Source: Paenibacillus oleatilyticus (GTDB taxonomy: Bacteria > Bacillota > Bacilli > Paenibacillales > NBRC-103111). Taken from it: 64,000 nt of DNA. The translations under genes and the position numbers were made by a program. The DNA lies in contig NZ_JAHNZO010000017.1 in assembly GCF_018998565.1 (NCBI RefSeq), forward strand, positions 62,001 to 126,000, given 5' to 3'. The notes beneath the pieces were generated by a model, which was given only the letters and a program-made list of their open reading frames with translations, was not told the DNA's origin and searched no databases. Positions within the stretch are counted from its first letter, which is position 1; each line of letters opens with the position of its first letter. Below are positions 44,966-53,720 of the stretch, one piece after another.

Positions 44966-45016
44966 TGAAAAAGATCGTCTTCAGCCAACCCTTTCGGCCG
45001 AAGACGATCTTTTTGA
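44966..45016. terminator. Strong bidirectional terminator
   Basis: AAAAAGATCGTCTTC and GAAGACGATCTTTTT pair almost perfectly around a short loop, with GCC/GGC extending the stem. Confidence 0.85.
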
Positions 45017-45164
45017 TGTTTGCTTTACACGGTAAAAAAAAGGGGATGTACGTATTCTGACGAATATTTTTTTATAGGGCTGTGCGTTTACGAAGACTGT
45101 GGATAAAATGTTAAATTGCCTGGATCTCTTGTGGATAACAGATCGTAATAAAGGTGTGGATACA

Positions 45165-45992
45165 TTGGAAAATGAAAAAATCAAAATACTTGGAGACTTT
45201 TTAAAATCCCGCCGAGAACGGATGAAACCGGATCGTATCGAAATTGCCAGCCGCTTTGGAAGAAGAAGAACTCCGGGATTACGCAGAGAAGAGGTTGCCC
45301 AGCTTGCGGGAGTAAGCATTACTTGGTATACCTGGCTGGAACAAGGCAGAGTCGCTTCCGTTTCCAGGGAAGTCATCGAGAGTGTCGGCAGAGCCTTGCA
45401 ATTATCTTCAGAGGAACATCTTCATTTGCTCCGGTTGGCTAATTACGAAGGAGAGAGGGACAACAATCCGAACGCTGAGGAAATAAACCCGGCATTTCAG
45501 ACCCTGATCGACCAATTGAATTATCCGGCGATCATAGCCAATCATCGAACCGAAGTGTTGGCTTTCAATCGAATGGCTACCGAAATTATTACGGATTTCC
45601 ATGCCCTTCCCGCTGCTGAGCGCGTGATGACGCGATTGGTATTTAGAGATCCAAATCTGCGCAAGCATTTGATGAATTGGAAGGAATTCTCGGATTATAC
45701 GCTGGGCGTATTTCGCTTGAATTATGACCACAAGACCGGCGATCGCTGGTTTAAGGAATTCGTACAACAGATGTGCCTGGAAAGCGAGGAGTTCCAGACG
45801 TTATGGCGATTGCACAATGTGCAGCAAAAGAAAGCCGTACTTTACACGTTCGATCATCCTTCCGCGGGGCGATTATTTTTTGAATTGAATTCCTTTTCCA
45901 ATCTTAACGGCAATCCAGACCTTCACTGCTGTATATTTACTCCCATCGCGGGTACCGATACCGAACAAAGATTAGAGCATATAAGGAAATAA
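45165..45992 (+). CDS. XRE regulator with MmyB-like ligand domain
   Basis: 275 aa from TTG 45165 with AAAGGTG eight bases upstream; the frame is open 22 codons further. Residues 8-80 carry a Cro-type helix-turn-helix with the RRTPGLRREEVAQLAGVSITWYTWLEQGR block; residues 105-275 match the MmyB-like PAS-type ligand domain (NHRTEVLAFNRMATEI, RWFKEFVQQM). The oxidoreductase gene follows 94 bases later in the same direction and is the likely target, as is usual for this family. Confidence 0.88.
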   Translation: MENEKIKILGDFLKSRRERMKPDRIEIASRFGRRRTPGLRREEVAQLAGVSITWYTWLEQGRVASVSREVIESVGRALQLSSEEHLHLLRLANYEGERDNNPNAEEINPAFQTLIDQLNYPAIIANHRTEVLAFNRMATEIITDFHALPAAERVMTRLVFRDPNLRKHLMNWKEFSDYTLGVFRLNYDHKTGDRWFKEFVQQMCLESEEFQTLWRLHNVQQKKAVLYTFDHPSAGRLFFELNSFSNLNGNPDLHCCIFTPIAGTDTEQRLEHIRK

Positions 45993-46086
45993 GCCTGTTA
46001 GTCCGGATACCCGTATAAACGAAAACTGGTTGCCTCTTGTGACGGGGAATACAATGAATTCATTCCCATCAAGGAGGTTATCGAAA

Positions 46087-47076
46087 TTGAAAGCTATCGT
46101 AATCGATCAACCAGGAGGACCTGCAAGTTTAAAATTGCACGAGAAACCGGATCTGCAACCGGCCCCCGGTATGCTTACCATAGACGTTGCGTATGCCGGA
46201 GTAGGGTATTTCGAAGTTTTGCTGAGCCGGGGAGAGTTCGCTTCCGCTTTTCCGATGCCGCTTACGCCCGGTTTGGAAGTGTCGGGATATGTACGCGCCA
46301 TCGGAGAAGGTGTCGAGGGGTTCTACGTGGGGCAACCCGTTGCCTCGATGACGCTGCATGATCTTAACGGTTTCGCATCCATGGCGAATGTGCGGCCGGA
46401 TCTTACGGTTCCGCTGGATCAATTGGGGGCAGACCTTGACTTGGCGACAGCGGCAGCCTCTATTGTAAATCTGACGACCGCTTACTTGGCCATTAAAGAT
46501 GTGTATAGAATGAGAATGGGTGACGACATCCTCGTTCATGCGGCCGTCGGCGGTTTGGGCAGCTTCTTGGGACAAGTCGCCAAACGTTTGGGAGCCGGCA
46601 AGGTACTGGGAACCGTCGGCAACCCCCAGAAAGTAAAGCTGGCCGCTTCCCTCGGATATGACGAATTATTTGTCCGGTCAGATTTTGTGGAGCAGACCTT
46701 GAAGGCAACTGGACGGAAAGGCGTTCATGCCGTCTTTGATCCGGTCGGGGGAACGATGCGTAAACAAAGTTTAGAGGTACTTCGTCCGTTGGGGCAGTTG
46801 GTTGTCGTGGGAAACGCAAGCGGTGAACAGGATGTTGTGCATTCTTTTAACGAAATATGGTTTTCCAATCGTCAACTCGCAGGTTTTACATTAGGCGGAT
46901 ACAGCGACAGCAACCCCGTAGAAACCGGGAAAGCGGCGCGGGAAGCGTTAAGCATGCTGGCAAGAAAAGAGATCCATGCCGAGATTCACGGTGTATATCC
47001 TCTGGAAAACGCGGCCGAGGCTCTTGCTCTCTTGGAAGAAAAGAACACCGTCGGCAAACTGGTTTTGAAGATATAA
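46087..47076 (+). CDS. Quinone oxidoreductase-like dehydrogenase (MDR family)
   Basis: 329 aa from TTG 46087 with AAGGAGG eight bases upstream; an upstream ATG in frame lacks a ribosome site. Rossmann motif HAAVGGLGSFLGQVAKRLGAGKVLGTVG; GDDILVHA; no catalytic zinc ligands. Follows a MmyB-like regulator that probably controls it. Distinct from but related to the enzyme at 43852. Confidence 0.85.
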   Translation: MKAIVIDQPGGPASLKLHEKPDLQPAPGMLTIDVAYAGVGYFEVLLSRGEFASAFPMPLTPGLEVSGYVRAIGEGVEGFYVGQPVASMTLHDLNGFASMANVRPDLTVPLDQLGADLDLATAAASIVNLTTAYLAIKDVYRMRMGDDILVHAAVGGLGSFLGQVAKRLGAGKVLGTVGNPQKVKLAASLGYDELFVRSDFVEQTLKATGRKGVHAVFDPVGGTMRKQSLEVLRPLGQLVVVGNASGEQDVVHSFNEIWFSNRQLAGFTLGGYSDSNPVETGKAAREALSMLARKEIHAEIHGVYPLENAAEALALLEEKNTVGKLVLKI

Positions 47077-47090
47077 CCTCGAATAAAAAG

Positions 47091-47125
47091 AAGAGAGAGC
47101 TTCACTCTGAGGCTCTCTTACTTTT
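47091..47125 (+). terminator. Terminator between converging genes
   Basis: AAGAGAGAGC pairs with GCTCTCTT, followed by ACTTTTG; serves the dehydrogenase on the plus strand. Confidence 0.6.
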
Positions 47126-47152
47126 GCGCTAATGGACATTTGGGTTATGCGG

Positions 47153-47788
47153 TCAGTTGGATATTTTGGCGCGGAACAGGTTGGCTCCCATCAGGATGAA
47201 CACGCCACCGGTGACCCGGTTCAGCCATAAGCCGATCTTGGGGTTCTTCCTTAGCTTTCCCGTCGCGAACGCCGCGAGATAAGAAAGGAGACTGCTCCAC
47301 AGCATGCCGATGAAAATAAACGTCGCGCCAAGAATCGCGAACGGAATCGGACTCTGGGCCTGATTGTCCACAAACTGGGGAAGGAAGGCGATAAAGAACA
47401 ACGCCACCTTCGGATTCGTTACATTTGTAATCATGCCCTGGACAAAAATTTTGCGCGTGCTCATCAGCTCCACCGATCCGGAGTCCGGTGCAATGGCGGA
47501 GGACTTCGACAAAATCATCGTAATCCCGAGATAGATCAGATAGGCGACCCCGATCATTTTGATGACCGTAAACAGCAATAGCGATTTCGCCAAAAGAAAA
47601 GATAACCCCAGCGCCGCGAGCAGCGTGTGGATAAGCGTACCGGCCGCAATCCCCATGGTGGACCAGATGCCCGCTCTTCTGCCCTGCGCCACGCTTCTGG
47701 CAATGATGTACATCGTATCCGAGCCTGGGGTCATGATAAGCAATATTCCAGCGACTACAAACAAGAAATAATGATGAATGCCAAACAC
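47153..47788 (-). CDS. LysE/RhtB-family amino-acid exporter
   Basis: 211 aa, six predicted membrane helices. The family block is LLIMTPGSDTMYIIARSVAQGRRAG at residues 16-40, followed by NVTNPKVALFFIAFLPQFV near 120. Exports amino acids or related small solutes. Divergent to hcp. Confidence 0.88.
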   Translation of the reverse strand: MFGIHHYFLFVVAGILLIMTPGSDTMYIIARSVAQGRRAGIWSTMGIAAGTLIHTLLAALGLSFLLAKSLLLFTVIKMIGVAYLIYLGITMILSKSSAIAPDSGSVELMSTRKIFVQGMITNVTNPKVALFFIAFLPQFVDNQAQSPIPFAILGATFIFIGMLWSSLLSYLAAFATGKLRKNPKIGLWLNRVTGGVFILMGANLFRAKISN

Positions 47789-47870
47789 GCTCGTACGCTC
47801 CTTTACGTAGGTAAGTAGTGTAGGTTACCGCCCGCGGCGGACCCGGATGTTGCGACTTTGCCATGATTGA

Positions 47871-47886
47871 TGTGCTTCCAATCACA
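47871..47886. promoter_or_regulatory. Fnr/CRP-like site upstream of hcp
   Basis: TGTGCTTCCAATCACA matches TGTGA-N6-TCACA at nine of ten positions. A start of transcription 41.5 bases downstream would be near 47920, a normal place for Fnr activation and 32 bases before the hcp start. Confidence 0.55.
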
Positions 47887-47951
47887 CTTCTCCGTGCTTC
47901 CTCGTGTTACGCTTTTTACATAGCAAATCAAACGTAACGGAGGGATTCGCG

Positions 47952-49247
47952 ATGTTCTGTTATCAATGTGAACAGACCCCGACAGGCGGCTGTAAGGTGA
48001 TCGGCGTATGCGGCAAAGATGAAACGATTGCAAGCTTGCAGGATACGATGATTTTCGCTTTGAAAGGCATTGCCGCCTATGCCACACATGCAAGACAGCT
48101 CGGCTATTCCGACCCGGAGGTCGACCGGATTACGCACGAGGCGTTGTACATGACGCTGACGAACTCCAACTTCAACCTGCAGGAGCATATCGACATGGCG
48201 ATGAAGGTCGGCTCCGCGGCCGTCCGGATCATGGATGTGCTGGACCGGGCGCATACGACTCACTTCGGCATCCCGCAGCCTGTAGCCGTGCCGCAGAACA
48301 GCATCGAAGGGCATGCCATCGTCGTTACCGGGCATAACCTGTACGCGTTGGAGGAGCTGCTCAAGCAGACCGAGGGAAAAGGGATCAACATCTACACGCA
48401 CTCCGAGATGCTGCCCGCCCACGGCTATCCCAAGCTGAAGCAGTATTCGCACTTGAAGGGAAACATCGGAAAAGCCTGGTACGACCAGCGCCGCCTGTTC
48501 GAGAAGTTCCCGGGCGCCATCCTGGCGACAACGAACTGCGTCATGCCAATCAAGGGCACCTACGCCGACCGGTTCTTCTCCTATGATATCGCAGGTCTGG
48601 AAGGGGTTACAAAAATCGTCAATGACGATTTCACCCCGCTGATCGAGAAAGCCTTGGCGCTGCCGGAAGCCCGAATCGAGTCGGATCAGACACTGATGAC
48701 CGGCTACCATCACGAGACCGTGATTGGCCTGGCTCCGGAGATCATTCAAGCGGTCAAAGCGGGCAAAATCAAACGCTTCTTCGTCATCGCCGGCTGCGAC
48801 GCTCCGGGAAGCGGCGGCGAATATTACCGCGAGCTCGCCACCTCGCTGCCTAACGATACCGTAATTCTGACCACATCCTGTGGAAAATTCCGCTTCAACG
48901 ACGTCGATTACGGCACCGTGGCCGATACGGGCATCCCGCGCTACATCGATTTGGGCCAGTGCAACAACTCCGGCTCCACGGTCAAGATCGCCCTGGCTCT
49001 CGCCGACGCCTTCGGATGCAGCGTGAACGACCTGCCGGTCAGCATCGTGCTCTCCTGGTTCGAGCAAAAGGCGGTCGCGATTCTTCTCGGCCTGTTCAGC
49101 CTCGGCATCAAAGATATCCGCATCGGCCCGAAACCGCCGGAATTCATCAATCCGGGCGTCATGAATGTGCTTGTGGATACGTTCGGACTGAAGCTGATCG
49201 GCAACGCTCAAGACGATATGAAGGAAATGCTTTCGCTTTCTCACTAA
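47952..49247 (+). CDS. hcp: Hybrid cluster protein / hydroxylamine reductase
   Basis: 431 aa from ATG 47952 with GGAGGG seven bases upstream. The N-terminal iron-sulphur Cys set is C3-x2-C6-x7-C14-x5-C20. Ligands of the hybrid 4Fe-2O-2S cluster are visible in TTNCVMP, AGCDAPGSGGEYY, TTSCGKFRFN and DLGQCNNSG. The protein is about 120 residues shorter than class I/II enzymes (about 550 aa) and fits the class III size, which lacks the three-helix insert after the N-terminal cluster. Acts in anaerobic nitrosative stress, consistent with the Fnr-like site. Confidence 0.9.
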   Translation: MFCYQCEQTPTGGCKVIGVCGKDETIASLQDTMIFALKGIAAYATHARQLGYSDPEVDRITHEALYMTLTNSNFNLQEHIDMAMKVGSAAVRIMDVLDRAHTTHFGIPQPVAVPQNSIEGHAIVVTGHNLYALEELLKQTEGKGINIYTHSEMLPAHGYPKLKQYSHLKGNIGKAWYDQRRLFEKFPGAILATTNCVMPIKGTYADRFFSYDIAGLEGVTKIVNDDFTPLIEKALALPEARIESDQTLMTGYHHETVIGLAPEIIQAVKAGKIKRFFVIAGCDAPGSGGEYYRELATSLPNDTVILTTSCGKFRFNDVDYGTVADTGIPRYIDLGQCNNSGSTVKIALALADAFGCSVNDLPVSIVLSWFEQKAVAILLGLFSLGIKDIRIGPKPPEFINPGVMNVLVDTFGLKLIGNAQDDMKEMLSLSH

Positions 49248-49536
49248 GAGAGCCAGGCATAATGAAGCTCCGGCGGCACCCTGCTGCACGTACGGAGCAG
49301 GAGATTAAAAGCGGGCGCAGGCGTCTGGACATCCGTTCAAGGCGTTCGCGCCCTTTTTCCCGTTCACCATCCGTCAACTAGGCCCTCCAAACGACGCCCG
49401 TCCTTTGGTGATTTTATGACAATTATAGCGCATATGTTCGCATTCGTACACAAGAGATGCTGATTCATCTCCCCCTTATCGAAGAGGGAGTTTTCTCAGC
49501 CTTAACGATAAAATGTTTTTCGCGCACGCCCTTCTC

Positions 49537-50313
49537 TTAAGCGATCAATCCCGCTTTCGCCAATCCGTTGCGGATACCGCCTTCATCCACATGGCTGGTG
49601 ACATAGTCGGCATATGGAAGCAGCTCCTGATGCGAGTTCCCCATCGCGATGCCCAGGCCCACGAATTCCAGCATCTCCTTGTCGTTCAAGCCGTCTCCGA
49701 ACGCTACCGCCTCGGCAGGCGTGATTCCGAGCCGCTCCAGCATCGCCGCGATCCCCTGCGCCTTCGACCCTCCGGCCGGGAGCACGTCCATCGCTTTGGG
49801 ATGCCAGCGAATCAGCTTGAGCTCCGGCACCTCCCCTTGATACAAGTGCTCCTCATGGCTCTCGCAGTGGAGAAACATCTGGAGAATGTCATTGGCCTTC
49901 CAAAACCCCGGGTCATGTCCGGGAAGCTCTACTTTTAACGACAAGACCGATTCCGTCACAAAAGGATGCTCCGCCCGGTCGGAGCAATACGCATGCTCCC
50001 CTTCAAAGACGAGCGAGTGTCCGTGCTTCGCCGCCAGGGTAACCAGAGCCCCGATGCTTTCCTTCGGAATGACCCGTTTGTAGACGGGCTTTCCCCGGTA
50101 AACGGCATAAGCGCCGTTCAAGCAAACGAACGATTCGATCCCCAATTGATCGGCCAACGATTTGATAAAGTAAGGAGCCCGCCCCGTAGCGATGACCGGC
50201 TCCACCCCGCTCGCTTTGAGCGCCCGGATGGCTTCGACCGTATCCGGGGGAACCTCTTTGTTCTCGTTAACCAATGTCCCGTCGATATCAAAAAATACGA
50301 TTTTGTACGCCAT
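49537..50313 (-). CDS. Cof-type HAD-superfamily phosphatase
   Basis: 258 aa. Nucleophile motif FFDIDGTLVNENKE at residues 8-21, motif II ATGRAPYF, motif IV AFGDGLNDKEML near 205, and a C2 cap typical of Cof/YidA sugar phosphatases. It lies downstream of the frl-like operon past a terminator; an operator TGGTATATACCA stands before that terminator. Sugar phosphate hydrolysis is likely; substrate not known. Confidence 0.88.
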   Translation of the reverse strand: MAYKIVFFDIDGTLVNENKEVPPDTVEAIRALKASGVEPVIATGRAPYFIKSLADQLGIESFVCLNGAYAVYRGKPVYKRVIPKESIGALVTLAAKHGHSLVFEGEHAYCSDRAEHPFVTESVLSLKVELPGHDPGFWKANDILQMFLHCESHEEHLYQGEVPELKLIRWHPKAMDVLPAGGSKAQGIAAMLERLGITPAEAVAFGDGLNDKEMLEFVGLGIAMGNSHQELLPYADYVTSHVDEGGIRNGLAKAGLIA

Positions 50314-50411
50314 TGCCGCTATGTCCCCTATCCCTCGATGAATGAATGATCTCTAAATCAGGTCTAAAATCCAAGTATAGCACCCGCGCCGAATATGACA
50401 AGAACCTAGAA

Positions 50412-50439
50412 AAGGAACAAAGCCGGAGCTTTGTTCCTT
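50412..50439 (-). terminator. Terminator of deglycase-antiporter operon
   Basis: AAGGAACAAAGC and GCTTTGTTCCTT pair perfectly around CGGA. The loop and the shape match the hairpin at 52388-52411. Confidence 0.8.
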
Positions 50440-50446
50440 CCCATTA

Positions 50447-50458
50447 TGGTATATACCA
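50447..50458. promoter_or_regulatory. HutC-type operator TGGTATATACCA, copy 1
   Basis: Perfect 12-bp palindrome, 12 bases past the VOC gene stop and before the terminator. It is the only copy not directly in front of a gene of the pathway. Confidence 0.75.
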
Positions 50459-50469
50459 TTCATCCGTGG

Positions 50470-50853
50470 TTAATCTTCTACAGACAGACGGTTGCCGTCC
50501 GGATCTTCGAAGAAAAAATATTTCTGCACGCCCTCGTAGAGCAAAATATCGGTAACGGAGACGCCGTGATCGATCAGCCGACGATGAGCGGCCTCCGCAT
50601 CGGGCGTTTTGAAAATAAAAAAGTTGCCGTCGATATGCCGGTTGCTCGGAAAGCGCACGGGAACGTCTTGTTCCGCTTGGAACAGCACCAGTACAGGCCC
50701 GCCGTCACCGACCTTAAACTCGACCGTGATGTCGCCGCGCTGGAATTCCTGCAGCCCCAATACCGTACTGTACCAGGCTGCGGACCGGTTCAAATCCCGG
50801 ACGGGTACGAAGATCCCCGGGATGCCGGTAAATAAAGCGTTGTTGTTGGACAT
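50470..50853 (-). CDS. Glyoxalase/VOC-family protein
   Basis: 127 aa, ATG with GGCGGA eight bases upstream. Two beta-alpha-beta-beta-beta units of the VOC fold: IPGIFVPVRDLNRSAAWYSTVLGLQEF and DGNFFIFKTPDAEAAHRRLIDHGV, ending FEDPDGNRLSVED. His and Glu positions could form a metal site. Follows the NhaC-type gene by 18 bases. It may remove a reactive dicarbonyl made from glycated compounds; that is inference from context. Confidence 0.8.
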   Translation of the reverse strand: MSNNNALFTGIPGIFVPVRDLNRSAAWYSTVLGLQEFQRGDITVEFKVGDGGPVLVLFQAEQDVPVRFPSNRHIDGNFFIFKTPDAEAAHRRLIDHGVSVTDILLYEGVQKYFFFEDPDGNRLSVED

Positions 50854-50871
50854 AGCGTTATTCCGCCTTTC

Positions 50872-52344
50872 TCAGAAAAATAGGCCGCCGATGAGGTAAG
50901 CGATTGCAGAAAGAACAAAGGCTATCAGGGAATAGGGCAGCTTTGTTTTGAAATGCCGGTACACCGTCGTTTTCGTGGAATACGCCGTCAGCAGTCCGAT
51001 ATCGGACGTAATGCACGTGGAAGCTCCCCAGATGCCGGCCGACAGCAAGGCCGCCAACGTTAAAGGCGTGTTGGCTCCGACGGAGGCTGACAATTGCAGA
51101 AGGACGGGAATCGCCATAATATACAGGCTCCAGTTGAGCGTCACCAAAAATTCCGTAGCCGAGAATACCAGGAAAATGATGAACGGCAGCCATTTCGGAA
51201 TGACGAAAACGGATACAATTCCGACAACATAATTGGTAAAGCCGATATCGGTAATGGAGTCCGCCAGCACGAAAGCCGCAGCCATAATCACGGCGAGCTC
51301 CAGCATATTTTTCATTCCGTCCAGTACGGTTGCAATATACGTTTCGGCGGTAAAGATGCCCCGGGCTACGTAAATGAGGCCGGTGGCGAGAATCGTGATG
51401 AACGCTCCCAGTTGGGTATTCGACTTGAAATAAATCGTTGAAGCGATAAAGATAACAATAGGTATGAAAAAATAAATGAGATGAGGTGACGGTTTACCGG
51501 CGGGATCGCCTTGGCTCCTGTCCGAAGCATGCTCCGCCGCCGCCTGGTCCGGTTCCTGTTCTTCAATGTGCGAAGCCGCTTTCAATTCGGCGTCATCGCG
51601 GCTGGCGTAAGCTCGTTTCATCGGGCCGATATTCGGCAAAACCCCGATCACATTCAGAAGCGTGACCAATAAAAAAGCCAAAGGGAAAAACAACAGCGGC
51701 ACCAGCCCGGTAAACACCCGAATGCCTTCCCCCTCCGCCGCGTAACCGTTCGTCACCAATAACCCCGCGATAAAGATCGCGCCCGTTCCGATCGGATACA
51801 AATGAGTCAGCGTAATGGCGGTGGAAAGCGTAACGTACGCCGTCTTTTCTCGCGGCGTCTTGTACTTGTCGTTCACCGGCGTCATGCAGGCGCCTACGGT
51901 CGAGGAGCTTAGATAAAGATCGAACGATAGGAAGAAGCCCATCAAGTAATTGATGAGTAAAGCCGTCTTGCCGCTCTTGGCCTTGCTTCCGGCCCACAGA
52001 CCGAATTGCCGGGACAGGCCGCTTTTGTCCAGAATCGCTACAATGCTGCCGATCGTCAGCAGGACCAGGATCAGCCACAGGTTTCCTTCGGTCGTGACCT
52101 GCTTCAGCAGCTTTTCGTTATAGGTAAGCAGGAAGCCCCACTTATATTTCATAAAGACCGCCAGCAAGCCCCCCCATACAAACCCTTCCAGCACCTTCTG
52201 GGTCAGCAGAATGAAGGCGAACATGACGACCGGCGGAATCAAGGACCAGGCCCCGTACGTTCCCGGGTTCGCCGGAGCACCGAGAGCAACGGCGACGAAC
52301 ACGGCCAGTATTCCGGCATAGATGTACGTATTCTTGTTTTTCAT
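50872..52344 (-). CDS. NhaC-family Na+/H+ antiporter-like transporter
   Basis: 490 aa from the second in-frame ATG (52344, GGGAG seven bases upstream); about 12 membrane helices. Blocks ILTIGSIVAILDKSG-like (VLLTIGSIVAILDKSGLSRQ), FFLSFDLYLSSSTVGACMTPV and the C-terminal GANTPLTLAALLSAGIWGASTC are those of NhaC-type carriers. In this operon, behind a deglycase, it may export or exchange the released amine, or import a glycated amino acid, since NhaC relatives include amino-acid exchangers. Confidence 0.8.
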   Translation of the reverse strand: MKNKNTYIYAGILAVFVAVALGAPANPGTYGAWSLIPPVVMFAFILLTQKVLEGFVWGGLLAVFMKYKWGFLLTYNEKLLKQVTTEGNLWLILVLLTIGSIVAILDKSGLSRQFGLWAGSKAKSGKTALLINYLMGFFLSFDLYLSSSTVGACMTPVNDKYKTPREKTAYVTLSTAITLTHLYPIGTGAIFIAGLLVTNGYAAEGEGIRVFTGLVPLLFFPLAFLLVTLLNVIGVLPNIGPMKRAYASRDDAELKAASHIEEQEPDQAAAEHASDRSQGDPAGKPSPHLIYFFIPIVIFIASTIYFKSNTQLGAFITILATGLIYVARGIFTAETYIATVLDGMKNMLELAVIMAAAFVLADSITDIGFTNYVVGIVSVFVIPKWLPFIIFLVFSATEFLVTLNWSLYIMAIPVLLQLSASVGANTPLTLAALLSAGIWGASTCITSDIGLLTAYSTKTTVYRHFKTKLPYSLIAFVLSAIAYLIGGLFF

Positions 52345-52387
52345 CGCCATACTCCCGTAATTAAGGATATCCGTTGCAAGAAAGAAA

Positions 52388-52411
52388 GGAATGAAGCCGG
52401 AGCTTCATTCC
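52388..52411 (-). terminator. Attenuating hairpin behind deglycase 1
   Basis: GGAATGAAGC and GCTTCATTCC pair around CGGA, followed on the minus strand by TTTCTTTC. It lies between the deglycase and the antiporter gene, so antiporter expression depends on read-through. Confidence 0.75.
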
Positions 52412-52424
52412 ACTCTTCGTCTTC

Positions 52425-53438
52425 TTAATACTTGACGACGCGGTAATAACGGCGGGTCGTCAGCGGATGGTTCCGCTGCACTTCCAGATGGGCGCTGACG
52501 CGCTCCATCACCGTTGCAATCGTGACGGTCGACAGGAACTCGCGGAATTCCGGATGGATTCCGTCCAGCGCGTAATCCTTCGCATCGAAGATCGTGACTT
52601 CATCGGAGTATTGCGTAACGAACCGTTCGACGCGCTCCATCAACGGACGAGTGGCATCTTCTCCCTTAAAGAGTATAATGCTCATATCTTTTTCGACCAA
52701 TTCGATCGTCCCGTGGAAAAACTCCGCGGCATGGATGGATTTCGCGTGAATCCACTGCATCTCTTCCAGCACGCACATGGCGTACAGATACGTCCAGCCC
52801 CACAGGTTGCCGGAGCCGACGAGCATATGATATTTCTCGTCCTTATATTTTTTCGCGAAGGCTTCCGCTCTTGCGTCTTCCTTCTCCTTGATCGCCGCAA
52901 GCGCTTCGGGAACCGAGGCCAGTTGGTCGGCGAACAGAGCGTAGTTGTCGAATTCTCCCCGGTTGTTCAGGAACTTCAGCACGATCAGCAGCAGCTGCAA
53001 ATGGAACGACTCGACGAGCGTATCGTTGGCCGCCGCGTTGGCGAAGACGTAGTCGCTGGCCTGCGCCAGCGGCGTCGTCGCATCGCCGACGATTCCGATT
53101 ACCGTTGCGCCTTTCTCTCTGCAAAATTTGGCGGCATCGACGGTTTCCTGCGTCGTGCCCGACAAGGAGGAGGTGATGACAAGAGACTTGTCCGTCAGCT
53201 GTTTGTGTCCTTCCACCAGCAGCTCCGCGGCGATTTCCGCATAAACGGGAATGCTCGAATGCGTTTTGACGATATATTCGAACGGATACTTAATGGCGAT
53301 CGTTCCGCCGCTGCCGACCAGAAAGACGTTGTCGATCTGTTTTTTCGTAATTTCATCCACCGCTTGTTCGATCTGGCTCCGGAGGCCGACGGCTCCTTTC
53401 ATAATGCCGACGAACCGCTGACGATCAAAGTTTAACAT
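52425..53438 (-). CDS. frlB: SIS-domain deglycase, FrlB type (copy 1)
   Basis: 337 aa from ATG 53438; the ATG at 53447 abuts GGAGGA directly, while 53438 is nine bases away. Two SIS domains: VGSGGTIAIKYPFEYIVKTH and SSLSGTTQETVDAAKFCREKGA in the first, VGSGNLWGWTYLYAMCVLEEMQW in the second. The closing NHPLTTRRYYRVVKY is typical of FrlB. Expected reaction: hydrolysis of fructosamine 6-phosphates to glucose 6-phosphate and the free amine. First gene of a unit with two operators and a good promoter. Confidence 0.85.
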   Translation of the reverse strand: MLNFDRQRFVGIMKGAVGLRSQIEQAVDEITKKQIDNVFLVGSGGTIAIKYPFEYIVKTHSSIPVYAEIAAELLVEGHKQLTDKSLVITSSLSGTTQETVDAAKFCREKGATVIGIVGDATTPLAQASDYVFANAAANDTLVESFHLQLLLIVLKFLNNRGEFDNYALFADQLASVPEALAAIKEKEDARAEAFAKKYKDEKYHMLVGSGNLWGWTYLYAMCVLEEMQWIHAKSIHAAEFFHGTIELVEKDMSIILFKGEDATRPLMERVERFVTQYSDEVTIFDAKDYALDGIHPEFREFLSTVTIATVMERVSAHLEVQRNHPLTTRRYYRVVKY

Positions 53439-53490
53439 GTGACTCATTCCTCCTGATTAAGGGTTTGGTTTACACGATTAGCGAACTTAG

Positions 53491-53502
53491 TGGTATATAC
53501 CA
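53491..53502. promoter_or_regulatory. HutC-type operator TGGTATATACCA, copy 2
   Basis: 53 bases before the deglycase start; 59 bases centre to centre from copy 3, so the two may be bridged by one regulator dimer pair. Confidence 0.8.
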
Positions 53503-53549
53503 TTTTGAGTGCAAACAAGCCGCTCGGCAGTCATTTTCAACATCTATAA

Positions 53550-53561
53550 TGGTATATACCA
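53550..53561. promoter_or_regulatory. HutC-type operator TGGTATATACCA, copy 3
   Basis: Overlaps the expected start of transcription of the promoter at 53570-53598. Confidence 0.8.
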
Positions 53562-53569
53562 ATAATAAA

Positions 53570-53598
53570 ATATTAGCTTGCTTTTCAATTCTTGTCAA
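53570..53598 (-). promoter_or_regulatory. Promoter of deglycase 1 operon
   Basis: On the minus strand TTGACA (53598-53593) and TAATAT (53575-53570) with 17 bases between. Operator copy 3 lies directly after the -10. Confidence 0.75.
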
Positions 53599-53720
53599 TG
53601 CAAACGCTCTAATTTTTAGATTTTAAACCCGAGCCCGTGCGGGATGTGGGCCGGTTGTGGGCCATTCCCCGTCCCGGCCGGCACACACCGCACTTCCGCG
53701 CATAGCCGCTCCTTCGAAGA

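Noticed and set aside
47928..49289. 453-codon minus-strand frame over hcp
   Set aside because: Antisense shadow of hcp, whose cluster ligands are all in the other frame; no ribosome site.
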